64,000 nt of DNA from Ramlibacter agri (GTDB lineage Bacteria > Pseudomonadota > Gammaproteobacteria > Burkholderiales > Burkholderiaceae_C). The stretch lies in assembly GCF_012927085.1 (NCBI RefSeq), contig NZ_JABBFX010000003.1:620001-684000 (forward strand), written 5' to 3'. Position numbers and translations under genes: made by a program. This document shows, piece after piece, positions 1 through 7,893 of this stretch. The notes under the pieces are model-generated. The model saw nothing but the letters and a program-made list of their open reading frames with translations, did not search any database and was not told where the DNA came from. Position 1 is the stretch's first letter. Each line of letters opens with the position of its first letter.

Positions 1-198
1 TCGGGGCAGGTCGCCGCCGCCGGCCTCGACAGCTTCGTGGTCGAGCCGATGACGGCGCCGCACGCCTTCCACGGCGAGCCCGACATCATCCTCAGCCCGC
101 ACATCGGCGGCGTGACGGGCGATGCCTACATCAACATGGGCCTGGGCGCGGCGCAGAACATCCTGGCCGTGCTTGAGGCCGCCAAGGCTGCCGTCTGA
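1..198 (+). CDS. D-2-hydroxyacid dehydrogenase, C-terminal fragment (gene enters from the left edge)
   Basis: The frame is open from the first base to a TGA at 196-198, giving 65 residues. It reads like the end of an NAD-dependent D-isomer-specific 2-hydroxyacid dehydrogenase: an AAAGLD...VEP stretch (part of the nucleotide-binding domain and its hinge) followed by LSPHIGG, where the His is the usual general acid/base. The catalytic Arg and Glu lie outside the window. This family reduces 2-keto acids or oxidises D-2-hydroxy acids in the cytoplasm. The next gene starts 10 bp downstream on the same strand, so co-transcription is likely. The substrate cannot be told from this fragment. Confidence 0.8.
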   Translation, partial: SGQVAAAGLDSFVVEPMTAPHAFHGEPDIILSPHIGGVTGDAYINMGLGAAQNILAVLEAAKAAV

Positions 199-208
199 CA
201 ATCGGGCC

Positions 209-1129
209 ATGATCCTGCTGCAACAGCCCGAGATCCGCGAGCTGGAGCTGTTCACGTCCATGCCGGCGGAGTTCCGCCGCACGGGCGTGCGCAGCCACTG
301 GGCCGACGTCAACCAGGGTGGCCGGCTGGCCGACTCCTTCCTCGAGGGGCCGGTGTTCGACCCGGCCGGCAACCTGTACGTGACCGACATTCCGTTCGGC
401 CGCGTGTTCCGCATCACCCCGCAAGGCGCCTGGTCGCTGGTGGGCGAGTGGGACGGCGAACCGAACGGGATGAAGTTCCTGTCGGCGGGCGAACTGCTCG
501 TCACCGACTACAAGAACGGCCTGGTCGTTCTCGACATGGCCAGCGGCCAGGTGCGGCCCTTCCTGGAGCGCCGCAACAGCGAGCGTTTCAAGGGCGTGAA
601 CGACCTCGTGTTCGACACGCGCGGCAACCTGTTCTTCACCGACCAGGGACAGACCGGGCTGCACGATCCCACCGGGCGCGTCTACCGGCTCGGGCCGGAC
701 GGCCGCCTGGACATGCTGCTCGCGAACGTTCCCAGCCCGAACGGCATCGTGCTGTCACCGGACGAGCGCTTCCTGTTCGTGGCCGCTACGCGCGGCAACT
801 GCGTCTGGCGCATGCCGCTGCTGGCCGATGGCAGCGTGTCGAAGGCCGGCCAGTTCTTCACGTCCTACGGGCCCAGCGGCCCGGATGGCCTGGCCATGGA
901 CGAAGAAGGCCGCCTGCTGGTGGCCAACCCCGGCCTCGGCTACGTGTGGGTGCTGAACCGCTTCGCCGAGCCGGAGATCGTGCTGAAGGGCCCGCGCGGC
1001 GCTTCGGTCACGAACCTCGCGTTCGGCGGGCCGGATCGCAAGACGGTGTTCTGCACGGACTCGACGCACGGCAATGTGCTGATGGCCCGCGTCGGCGTCG
1101 CGGGCCAGCGTCTCGTCAGTCCAGCTTGA
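209..1129 (+). CDS. SMP-30/gluconolactonase/LRE family protein
   Basis: 306 residues, the usual length for a six-bladed beta-propeller lactonase of the SMP-30 family. Family metal ligands are visible: Glu46 in EGPVFD, the Asn of GVNDLVFD, the Asn of SPNGIVLSPD and the Asp of GPDGLAMD. Such enzymes hydrolyse sugar-acid or other lactones with one divalent metal. I chose ATG 209 because the longer frame upstream runs inside the preceding dehydrogenase gene and has unrelated composition. Pairing with a hydroxyacid dehydrogenase suggests sugar-acid or hydroxy-acid catabolism. The last 14 bases overlap the convergent Bug gene. The exact lactone is unknown. Confidence 0.82.
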   Translation: MILLQQPEIRELELFTSMPAEFRRTGVRSHWADVNQGGRLADSFLEGPVFDPAGNLYVTDIPFGRVFRITPQGAWSLVGEWDGEPNGMKFLSAGELLVTDYKNGLVVLDMASGQVRPFLERRNSERFKGVNDLVFDTRGNLFFTDQGQTGLHDPTGRVYRLGPDGRLDMLLANVPSPNGIVLSPDERFLFVAATRGNCVWRMPLLADGSVSKAGQFFTSYGPSGPDGLAMDEEGRLLVANPGLGYVWVLNRFAEPEIVLKGPRGASVTNLAFGGPDRKTVFCTDSTHGNVLMARVGVAGQRLVSPA

Positions 1130-2096
1130 TGTTCCCCTTGCGCACCACCTCGCCCCACTTCGCGTCTTCCTTCTTCAGGTAGTCCGCGAACTGGGCGGGC
1201 GTGGAGCCTACGGGCTGCGCGCCCATGTCGGTGAAGCGCTTCTTCACCTCTTCTTCCCGCATCACCTCGCCGACGGCCTTCTGCAGTTTCGCCGAGACGT
1301 CCGCCGGCGTGCCGGCCGGCAGGAACAGGCCGTTCCACTCGTACACCTCGTAGCCGGGAATCACCGTCTCCGCCACCGTAGGCACGCTGGGCAGGCGCGG
1401 CGAGCGCTTGGGCGAGGAGACGGCCAGCGCGCGCAACTTGCCGGCGTCGACGTGCGCCGAGGTGGCGGCCACCGTGCCGAACATGAAATCGACCTGGCCG
1501 CCCATCACGTCGGTGATGGCCGGGCCGCCGCTCTTGTAGGGCACATGCACCATGTCCAGGTTCAGCTTCTGCGCGAACAGTTCCGCCGCGAGGCGCTGCA
1601 CCGTGCCGCTGCCGCCGGAAGCGAAGTTCACCTTGCCCGGCTGCGCCTTGGCCTTGGCGATCAGGTCCTTCACGTCCTTGAACGGGGAGTCACCCTTCAC
1701 GACCAGCACGTTGGGCGCCAGGGAGACCAGAGACAGCGGCTGCAGCGCGTTGGCCGCGAAAGGCATGTGCGGGAACAGGTGCGGGTTGATCGAATACGGC
1801 GTGGCGTCGTACAGCATCGTGTAGCCGTCGGCGGGCGCCTTGGCCACGTAGGCCGCGCCTATGGTGCCGCTGGCGCCCGCGCGGTTGTCGACGATGACGG
1901 TGGCGCCGAGCCTGGCGCCGAGGCGCGCGGCCACCACGCGGGCCAGCGCGTCGGCCGCGCCGCCGGGCGCGTACGGCACGACGATGGTGACCGTGCGGTC
2001 CGGCCAGGCGGCGTGCGCCATCGAGGCCATGGCGAGCGCGCCCGCGGCGAGCAGCGCGCGGGTGAAGGCTTTCCGGGAAAGAGTGGGTGCGTTCAT
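1116..2096 (-). CDS. Bug/TctC family periplasmic solute-binding protein
   Basis: 326 residues. Signal peptide of about 29 residues (RKAFTRALLAAG...AHA), then the Bug signature: WPDRTVTIVVPYAPGG near the mature N terminus, a PADGYTML motif, and VPYKSGGPAITDVMGGQVD in the second lobe. Bug proteins are bilobal venus-flytrap receptors of tripartite tricarboxylate transporters (TTT) and bind carboxylated ligands; they are greatly expanded in Burkholderiales and many work far from any permease gene. ATG 2096 has AGGAGA at the right distance. The gene is convergent with the SMP-30 gene, and its promoter carries the shared 37-bp module described at 2124-2173. Ligand not predictable. Confidence 0.9.
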   Translation of the reverse strand: MNAPTLSRKAFTRALLAAGALAMASMAHAAWPDRTVTIVVPYAPGGAADALARVVAARLGARLGATVIVDNRAGASGTIGAAYVAKAPADGYTMLYDATPYSINPHLFPHMPFAANALQPLSLVSLAPNVLVVKGDSPFKDVKDLIAKAKAQPGKVNFASGGSGTVQRLAAELFAQKLNLDMVHVPYKSGGPAITDVMGGQVDFMFGTVAATSAHVDAGKLRALAVSSPKRSPRLPSVPTVAETVIPGYEVYEWNGLFLPAGTPADVSAKLQKAVGEVMREEEVKKRFTDMGAQPVGSTPAQFADYLKKEDAKWGEVVRKGNIKLD

Positions 2097-2123
2097 GCTT
2101 GTCTCCTGGCGATCTGGCCGGAG

Positions 2124-2173
2124 ACTCTAGAACCTCGTTGCGATACGCACAATGGCGTTGCAATGGGCGCAAC
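2124..2173 (-). promoter_or_regulatory. Promoter and operator-like repeat module for the Bug gene
   Basis: A 37-bp block at 2137-2173, read on the minus strand, holds three GTTGC/GCAAC half-sites: GTTGC-N7-GCAAC followed by GCCAT and a further GCAAC 15 bp on. A -10-like TAGAGT (2124-2129) lies 7 bp downstream with TTGTGC 17 bp upstream of it, and the start codon is 40 bp from the block. A block of the same length, matching at 26 of 37 positions and with the same -10 spacing, lies at 19426-19462. The GTTGC-N7-GCAAC part also fits a LysR-type T-N11-A box, but the regulator family is not certain. Confidence 0.55.
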
Positions 2174-2203
2174 GCATTTCGCCGGCAGCAACGCGTGGCA
2201 GTC

Positions 2204-3928
2204 TCAGCGCGACGCCACCCGGAGGCCCAGCATCACCACCCAGCCCACGGCCAGCGCCAGCGACACCGCCTTCCAGAACGCCACCGGGTTGCGCTCCACC
2301 AGCGGCACGCGGCGGCGCGGCTGCAGGTCCGGGTCGGCCCGGTGCAGGGCATAGGCGAACTCGGCGACGTCCTGGTAGCGCTTGTGCGGCTGCGGCTGCA
2401 GCGCCTTCTGCAGCGCGGCGTCGATCCACGACGGCAGGTCCGGCCGCAGCGGCGCCAGCGGCTGGCAGCGCAGCGCCCGCTGGTCGGCGGCGCTGCGGGC
2501 CTGGGCGACGGCGGCGCCATAGGGCAGCCGGCCGCTGAGCATGTGGTAGGCGATGGCGGCCAGCGAGAACAGGTCGGACCGGGCGTCGCCGGGCCCGCCC
2601 AGGAAGTACTCGGGCGCCATGTACTGCACCGTCCCGGGCAGCGGATTCCCGTCCACCGCTTCCATTTCCGCGATGCCGGCCACGCGCACCGCGCCGAAGT
2701 CGATGATGCGCGCCGTGCCGGTGGCGTCGATCATCACGTTCTCCGGCCGCAGGTCCTGGTGCAGCATCTCCAGGCGGTGCAGCGCGCGCAGGCCGCGCGC
2801 GAGCTGGTCGACGATGGCGCGGACCGCGTCCAGGTCCGGCCGCGGATGGTCCACCATCCATTGCGCCAGCGTGCGGCCCTCCACGTATTCGAGGACGACG
2901 TACAGGAAATTGCGGCGGCGCGCGGGCGCCGGCGCCTTCAGCACGTGCGGGCTGTCCACGCGGCGCGCGGCCCATTCCTCCAGCAGGAAGCGCTCGCGGT
3001 AGGCGGGGTCGCCGCCCAGGTCGATGGAAGGCGTCTTCAGCACCACGGTCTCGCCGCTGTCCTCGTCCACCGCCAGGTAGACATGGCTGCGGTTGCTGGC
3101 GTGCAGCTCGCGCACGATGCGGAAGCCGTCGAACACCATGCGCGGCGCCAGCAGCGGCGGCAGCGGCAGCTCCGCCGCCATGCGAGCGACCTCGCTCATT
3201 TCCGGCGCCGGCAGGGCGTCGACGCGCAGCACCTGCACCGTGACGTTGTCCTCGCTGCCGCGGCGCAGCGCCTCCTCGGCGATGGCGCGGGCGGCGGCGT
3301 CCAGGTCGTCCGGGTGTCGGCGCAGCAGGTCCAGCATGGCGGCTTCCGGCACGTGGCCGTGCACGCCGTCGGTGGCCAGCAGGAAGGTGTCGCCGCGCTC
3401 CAGCGGCACGGCGCGGTAGTCGATCTCCAGCTGCGGCGCGATGCCCAGCGCGCGGCCCAGGTAGCTCTGGCCGCCGCCGGCATAGACGCGGTGGTCCTGC
3501 GTCAGCTGTTCCAGCGCCTTGCCCTGCACCTGCCAGACGCGGGCGTCGCCGACGTGGAACAGGTGCGCGGTGCGCGACTTGAGCACCAGCGCGCTGAGCG
3601 TGCACGCCCAGCCGCGGTCGCGGTCGTAGCGGCCGGCGCCGTTGCGGGTCTGCGCGAACAGCCACGAGTTGGCCGCCACCAGCACCCGCTCCACCGAGGT
3701 CTTCACCGACCAGGCTTCGGAGGTGCAGTAGTAGTCGTCGAGGAAGCTGCGCACCGCGGCGGCGCTGGCCAGGTGGCCGGCATCGCTGCTGCTGATGCCG
3801 TCGGCCAGCGCGATGGCCACGCCCTTGGCGGCGCGTTGCGGCCCGGGCGGGACGCACAGGCCGTGGAAATCCTGGTTGGCCGGCTTGCGCCCCGCGTCGG
3901 AGTACTGGCCGGCCGTGACGGCGAGCAC
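2204..3928 (-). CDS. Bifunctional PP2C phosphatase / Ser-Thr protein kinase
   Basis: 574 residues in three parts. Residues 1 to about 235 form a PP2C phosphatase domain with metal-binding Asp20 and Asp43 (ADGISSSDAG), ATDGVHG and EDNVTVQV. From about 265 to 520 is a Hanks-type kinase with VLKTPS (ATP-anchoring Lys), HQDLRPENV (catalytic Asp near 388) and IIDFG (the DFG metal site). A C-terminal segment of about 20 hydrophobic residues (KAVSLALAVGWVVMLGL) should anchor it in the membrane. GTG start 4 bp after the FNT gene, so translation is probably coupled. Kinase/phosphatase fusions of this kind also occur beside nirBD/nas genes in Pseudomonas (PA1782-like), which points to a role in nitrate/nitrite assimilation. 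Its targets are unknown. Confidence 0.88.
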   Translation of the reverse strand: MLAVTAGQYSDAGRKPANQDFHGLCVPPGPQRAAKGVAIALADGISSSDAGHLASAAAVRSFLDDYYCTSEAWSVKTSVERVLVAANSWLFAQTRNGAGRYDRDRGWACTLSALVLKSRTAHLFHVGDARVWQVQGKALEQLTQDHRVYAGGGQSYLGRALGIAPQLEIDYRAVPLERGDTFLLATDGVHGHVPEAAMLDLLRRHPDDLDAAARAIAEEALRRGSEDNVTVQVLRVDALPAPEMSEVARMAAELPLPPLLAPRMVFDGFRIVRELHASNRSHVYLAVDEDSGETVVLKTPSIDLGGDPAYRERFLLEEWAARRVDSPHVLKAPAPARRRNFLYVVLEYVEGRTLAQWMVDHPRPDLDAVRAIVDQLARGLRALHRLEMLHQDLRPENVMIDATGTARIIDFGAVRVAGIAEMEAVDGNPLPGTVQYMAPEYFLGGPGDARSDLFSLAAIAYHMLSGRLPYGAAVAQARSAADQRALRCQPLAPLRPDLPSWIDAALQKALQPQPHKRYQDVAEFAYALHRADPDLQPRRRVPLVERNPVAFWKAVSLALAVGWVVMLGLRVASR

Positions 3929-3932
3929 TGGA

Positions 3933-4745
3933 TCAGGCGGCGACGCGCTTGGGCGCCGTCTTGATGTGCGTGGCGTACAGCGTCAGGCCGGTGAAGGACA
4001 GGCCGCCCACCAGGTTGCCCAGCACGGTGGGGATCTCGTTCCAGACCAGGTAGTCCAGCCAGGTGAAGTGCGCGCCCAGCAGCAGGCCCGAGGGGAACAG
4101 GAACATGTTCACCACCGAATGCTCGAAGGCCATGTAGAAGAACAGCGTGATGGGCATCCACATGGCGATGACCTTGCCGCCCACGGTGGTGGAGACCATC
4201 GCGCCGACCACGCCGGTGGAAACCATCCAGTTGCACAGCATGCCGCGGATGAACAGCGTCAGCATGCCGGCGGCGCCCCAGTGGGCGTAGCCCAGCGTGC
4301 GGTTCTCGCCGATGACGCCGATGGCCTTGCCCACCGCGTTGGGCTCGGTGGAGAAGCCGTAGGTGGTGGTGATCGCCATCATCAGCGCGACGAGGAAGGC
4401 GCCGGCGAAGTTGCCGGCGAACACCAGGCCCCAGTTGCGCAGCACGCCCTTGACGGTGACGCCGGGGCGCTTGTCGATCAGCGCCAGCGGCGCCAGCACG
4501 AACACGCCGGTGAGCAGGTCGAAGCCCAGCAGGTACAGGATGCAGAAGCCCACCGGGAACAGCACGGCGCCCAGCAGCGGCTGGCCGGTGTTGACGTTGA
4601 TGGTGACGGCGAACCAGGCGCCCAAGGTCAGGATGGCGCCGGCCATGAAGGCGCGCACCAGCGTGTCGCGGGTGGACATGAAGATCTTGGATTCGCCGGC
4701 GTCCACCATCTTGGTGACGAATTCGGAAGGCACGAGGTAGGCCAC
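3933..4745 (-). CDS. nirC: Formate/nitrite transporter (FNT) family channel, probable nitrite uptake
   Basis: 270 residues with about six membrane segments. FNT landmarks are LCNWMVSTGVVG, the AFEHSVVNMF segment holding the central pore His, and NEIPTVLGNLVGG near the end. FNT proteins are pentameric channels moving small monovalent anions (formate, nitrite, hydrosulfide) across the inner membrane. Lying directly after nirD it is most likely a nitrite channel, though the family also includes FocA. GTG start at 4745, preceded by CAGGAG at 7 bp. The nirC symbol is by context. Confidence 0.87.
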   Translation of the reverse strand: MAYLVPSEFVTKMVDAGESKIFMSTRDTLVRAFMAGAILTLGAWFAVTINVNTGQPLLGAVLFPVGFCILYLLGFDLLTGVFVLAPLALIDKRPGVTVKGVLRNWGLVFAGNFAGAFLVALMMAITTTYGFSTEPNAVGKAIGVIGENRTLGYAHWGAAGMLTLFIRGMLCNWMVSTGVVGAMVSTTVGGKVIAMWMPITLFFYMAFEHSVVNMFLFPSGLLLGAHFTWLDYLVWNEIPTVLGNLVGGLSFTGLTLYATHIKTAPKRVAA

Positions 4746-4767
4746 GGAAATGCTCCTGTAAGAAAAG

Positions 4768-5094
4768 TCAGACGGCGACGAGCACGGTGCGGTCCTCGAC
4801 CTTCACCGGGTAGGCGGCGACGGAGTTCTCCGGCGCCTCCAGGCACTCGCCGCTGCGCAGGTCGAAGTGGTGCTTGTAGATGGGCGAGGCGACGACGATG
4901 CGCTCGCCCAGGCTGCCCACCAGCCCGCGCGACAGCACGCTGGCGCGCACGTTGGGGTCGACGTTGTCGATGGCGAACACGTCGTCCTCGATGTAGAAGA
5001 TGGCGACCTGCCGGTCCTCCACCAGCGCGCAGACGCCGGTGTTGGGGACGATGTCGTCGACGGAGCAGACGGGCTTCCAGTTCTTCGCTTGCAT
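4768..5094 (-). CDS. nirD: Nitrite reductase (NADH) small subunit NirD
   Basis: 108 residues; a Rieske-like fold of NirD type. It lacks the CxH...CxxH cluster ligands of true Rieske proteins, keeping only single His residues in YKHHFDLRSGECLE, as NirD proteins do. It partners NirB in cytoplasmic NADH-dependent reduction of nitrite to ammonium. I prefer ATG 5094, which has GAGGAG 8 bp upstream, over the in-frame GTG at 5103. It follows nirB by 12 bp. Confidence 0.92.
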   Translation of the reverse strand: MQAKNWKPVCSVDDIVPNTGVCALVEDRQVAIFYIEDDVFAIDNVDPNVRASVLSRGLVGSLGERIVVASPIYKHHFDLRSGECLEAPENSVAAYPVKVEDRTVLVAV

Positions 5095-5106
5095 GGCTTT
5101 CACTCC

Positions 5107-7620
5107 TCAGGCAGTTTGGATTTCGCGTTCTTGCGGCGAGGCCGGGCGGATCTGCCCGCGCTCCTTGACGAACACCACGTTGGGGTCGGGCCGGTCGGTG
5201 TTGACGAACTGGCGGAAGCGCTTGCGCGTCTCCGGGTTGTTGACGGCTTCCTTCCATTCGCAGGCGTAGGTGTCCACCACGTGCTGCATGTCGGCTTCCA
5301 GTTCCGCGGCCAGGCCCAGCTTGTCGCGCACCACCACGTCCTTCAGGTAGTCCAGCCCGCCTTCGAGGTTGTCGCGCCACACGCTGGTGCGCTGCAGGCG
5401 GTCCGCGGTGCGGATGTAGAACATCAGGAAGCGGTCGACGTACTGGATCAGTGCCTCGCGGCTCAGGTCGGAAGCGAGCAGCTCGGCGTGGCGCGGCTTC
5501 ATGCCGCCGTTGCCGCACACGTAGAGGTTCCAGCCCTTCTCGGTTGCGATCACGCCGACGTCCTTGCCCTGCGCCTCGGCGCACTCGCGGGTGCAGCCGG
5601 ACACGCCGAACTTGATCTTGTGCGGCGCGCGCAGGCCCTTGTAGCGGTTCTCCAGCGCGATGGCGAGGCCGACGCTGTCGTCCACGCCGTAGCGGCACCA
5701 GGTGCTGCCCACGCAGGACTTCACCGTGCGCAGCGACTTGCCGTAGGCGTGGCCGGACTCGAAGCCGGCCGCGATCAGTTCTTCCCAGATCGCGGGCAGC
5801 TGGTCGACGCGGGCGCCGAACAGGTCCACGCGCTGGCCGCCGGTGATCTTGGTGTACAGGCCGTACTTCTTGGCGACCTGCGCCACCGCCATCAGGCCGT
5901 CGGGCGTGACCTCGCCGCCGGGCATGCGCGGCACCACGGAATAGGTGCCGTCCTTCTGGATGTTGCCCAGGAAGTAGTCGTTGGAATCCTGCAGGCCGGC
6001 ATGCTTGGGGTCGAGGATGAAGTCGTTGAACACCGAGGCAAAGATGCTGGCCGCCACCGGCTTGCAGACGTCGCAGCCCAGGCCCTGGCCGTGGCGCGCG
6101 AGCAGCGCGTCGAAGCTGCGGATCTTCTCCACCTTGACCAGGTGGAACAGTTCCTGGCGCGAGTAGCGGAAGTGCTCGCACAGGTGGTTGTTCACCGCCA
6201 GGCCCTGCTTCTTCATCTGGGCCTTCATGATCTGCGTGACCAGCGGCACGCAGCCTCCGCAGGCGGTGCCCGCCTTGGTGCAGGCCTTCAGCGCGCCGAT
6301 GTCGGTGCAGCCGTCGCGCACGGCGCCGCACAACTGGCCCTTGGAGACGTCGTTGCAGGAGCAGATCTGCGCCGCATCCGGCAGGGCGTCGGCGCCCAGC
6401 GCCGGCTTCGCGTTGCCGTCGGCCTGCGGCAGGATCAGGAACTCGGGCGCCTCCGGCAGCGCGATGCCATTGAGCATCATCTGCAGCAGGGTGCCGTATT
6501 CGGCGGCGTCGCCCACCATCACCGCGCCCAGCAGCTTCCTGCCGCATTCGGACACGACGATCTTCTTGTAGACCTGCTTGCGCTCGTCGTTGAACTGGAA
6601 GGCGCGGCTGCCGGCGGTGGCGCCCTGCGCGTCGCCTATGCTGGCCACGTCCACACCCATCAGCTTCAGCTTGGTGCTCATGTCGGCGCCGGCGAAGCGC
6701 TGCGTGCCGCCGGCCAGCTGCTGCGCCACCACGCGAGCCATGTCGTAGCCGGGCGCGACCAGGCCGTAGACGTTGCCGTTCCAGGCGGCGCATTCGCCGA
6801 TGGCGTAGATGTGTTCGTCGCTGGTGCGGCAGTGTTCGTCGACGGCGACACCGCCGCGCGGGCCGAGCGCCAGGCCGGCGCTGCGCGCCAGGTCGTCGCG
6901 CGGGCGGATGCCGGCGGAGAACACCAGCATGTCGGTCTCCAGCTGCGTGCCGTCGGCGAACTCCAGGCGGTGCCGTGCCTGTTCGCCGTCGACGATGCGC
7001 TGCGTGTTCTTGCCGGTGTGCACCTGCACGCCCAGCTCCTCGATCTTGCGGCGAAGCATGCGGCCGCCGGCCTCGTCCACCTGCAGCGCCATCAGCCGCG
7101 GCGCGAACTCCACCACGTGCGTGGCCAGGCCCAGGTCGCGCAGCGCCTTGGCGCATTCCAGCCCCAGCAGGCCGCCGCCGATGACCACTCCGGTCTTCGA
7201 GCGGGCGCCGCACTCCTGCATCGCCTCCAGGTCCTCGATGGTGCGGTAGACGAAGCAGCCGGCGCGCTCGCGCCCGGGCACCGGCGGCACGAAGGGGAAG
7301 GAGCCGGTGGCCAGCACCAGCTTGTCGTAGGGCAGCACCTCGCCGGTGCTCGCGGTCACGGTGCGGGCGACGCGGTCGATGGCGGTGGCGCGGGCGTTCA
7401 GCCGCAGCACGAAGCCGGAGCGCTCGAAAAAGCCGGGTGCGACCAGCGAGAGATCGGCCGCGCTGCGGCCGCTGAAGAACTCGGACAGGTGGACGCGGTC
7501 GTAGGCCGGGCGCGGCTCCTCGCACAGCACGGTGACCTGTGCGCCCGCCAGGGACGAGTCCTGCAGGCTTTCGAGGAATTTATGGCCGACCATGCCGTGG
7601 CCGATGACGACGATCTTCAC
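5107..7620 (-). CDS. nirB: Assimilatory nitrite reductase (NADH) large subunit NirB
   Basis: 837 residues, standard for NirB. Order of domains: FAD/NADH oxidoreductase (VVIGHGMVG at the very N terminus, ATGSFPFVPPVPG, a second nucleotide fold near VVIGGGLLGLE), a BFD-like [2Fe-2S] module (ICSCNDVSKGQLC...CGGCVP), the ferredoxin-like half and the sirohaem/[4Fe-4S] domain with CVGSTWC and GCTREC supplying the four cluster cysteines. It reduces nitrite to ammonium with NADH. The frame opens further upstream, but GTG 7620 fits family length, begins VKIVVIGHG and has AAGGA 9 bp upstream. The extension would read through the leader RNA. Confidence 0.95.
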   Translation of the reverse strand: MKIVVIGHGMVGHKFLESLQDSSLAGAQVTVLCEEPRPAYDRVHLSEFFSGRSAADLSLVAPGFFERSGFVLRLNARATAIDRVARTVTASTGEVLPYDKLVLATGSFPFVPPVPGRERAGCFVYRTIEDLEAMQECGARSKTGVVIGGGLLGLECAKALRDLGLATHVVEFAPRLMALQVDEAGGRMLRRKIEELGVQVHTGKNTQRIVDGEQARHRLEFADGTQLETDMLVFSAGIRPRDDLARSAGLALGPRGGVAVDEHCRTSDEHIYAIGECAAWNGNVYGLVAPGYDMARVVAQQLAGGTQRFAGADMSTKLKLMGVDVASIGDAQGATAGSRAFQFNDERKQVYKKIVVSECGRKLLGAVMVGDAAEYGTLLQMMLNGIALPEAPEFLILPQADGNAKPALGADALPDAAQICSCNDVSKGQLCGAVRDGCTDIGALKACTKAGTACGGCVPLVTQIMKAQMKKQGLAVNNHLCEHFRYSRQELFHLVKVEKIRSFDALLARHGQGLGCDVCKPVAASIFASVFNDFILDPKHAGLQDSNDYFLGNIQKDGTYSVVPRMPGGEVTPDGLMAVAQVAKKYGLYTKITGGQRVDLFGARVDQLPAIWEELIAAGFESGHAYGKSLRTVKSCVGSTWCRYGVDDSVGLAIALENRYKGLRAPHKIKFGVSGCTRECAEAQGKDVGVIATEKGWNLYVCGNGGMKPRHAELLASDLSREALIQYVDRFLMFYIRTADRLQRTSVWRDNLEGGLDYLKDVVVRDKLGLAAELEADMQHVVDTYACEWKEAVNNPETRKRFRQFVNTDRPDPNVVFVKERGQIRPASPQEREIQTA

Positions 7621-7699
7621 GCGAGGGGTTCCTTGTTGCGGACGGCCGGGCGCGCACATCCCGCAGGGGACGCATCGAGCCGACCGTGAAGGCCCCCGT

Positions 7700-7737
7700 G
7701 CACGACGTTGTGCGAGCGGCGCACTGCAGCGTGCGCC
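7700..7737 (-). promoter_or_regulatory. Tandem hexaloop hairpins in the nirB leader (ANTAR-target-like)
   Basis: In the predicted leader RNA of about 164 nt, two hairpins follow one another. The first (7737-7718) has a 7-bp stem GGCGCAC/GTGCGCC with hexaloop GCUGCA. After a 4-nt linker the second (7713-7700) has a 4-bp stem GCAC/GUGC with hexaloop AACGUC. Paired hexaloop hairpins with A at loop position 1 and G at position 4 are the known target of ANTAR antiterminators such as NasR and NasT in nitrate-assimilation leaders. The second loop fits; the first has G at position 1. I see no clear intrinsic terminator after them and no nasT gene in the window, so this is tentative. Confidence 0.35.
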
Positions 7738-7795
7738 GGGAGGCCTGGGAGATGGCACGCCCGTGGGGCGCACCGGTCAGGTTGACCTCCTAGAC

Positions 7796-7810
7796 GCAAG
7801 CACCGTGCCA
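7796..7810 (-). promoter_or_regulatory. Sigma-54 (-24/-12) promoter of the nirB operon
   Basis: On the minus strand the sequence is TGGCACGGTGCTTGC, an exact match to the TGGCACR-N4-TTGC core, with GG at -25/-24 and GC at -13/-12. Transcription would start near 7784 and leave a leader of about 164 nt before nirB. RpoN promoters need an enhancer-binding activator; nitrogen-assimilation genes commonly use NtrC. Confidence 0.75.
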
Positions 7811-7828
7811 GCCCGGCGGGGCCGCCGA

Positions 7829-7878
7829 GGCACCGCCTTGGCGCAGGTTGGCGCGCGGCGCGCACAGCGGCAGTGCGC
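7829..7878 (-). promoter_or_regulatory. Pair of NtrC-like enhancer sites upstream of nirB
   Basis: Two dyads resemble the NtrC site TGCACC-N5-GGTGCA. At 7829-7845 the plus strand reads GGCACC-N5-GGCGCA (10 of 12 half-site bases). At 7860-7878 it reads GCGCAC-N7-GTGCGC, containing GCAC-N7-GTGC. Their centres are 32 bp apart, three helical turns, the spacing of the two strong NtrC sites at enteric glnA. They lie at about -53 and -85 of the predicted start. The GC-rich background makes chance matches possible. Confidence 0.45.
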
Positions 7879-7893
7879 GAGCCGCGTGCGCTG

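Noticed and set aside
2087..3964. A 625-codon plus-strand frame opposite the kinase/phosphatase gene
   Set aside because: Arg/His/Gln-rich with no motifs; the minus-strand frame has intact catalytic motifs.
4867..7689. A 940-codon frame opposite nirB and nirD
   Set aside because: Third-position complement artefact; nirB and nirD are complete and conserved on the other strand.
7621..7773. N-terminal extension of nirB
   Set aside because: The 51 extra residues are Pro/Arg-rich and cover the leader hairpins; the GTG at 7620 has a ribosome-binding site and gives family length.
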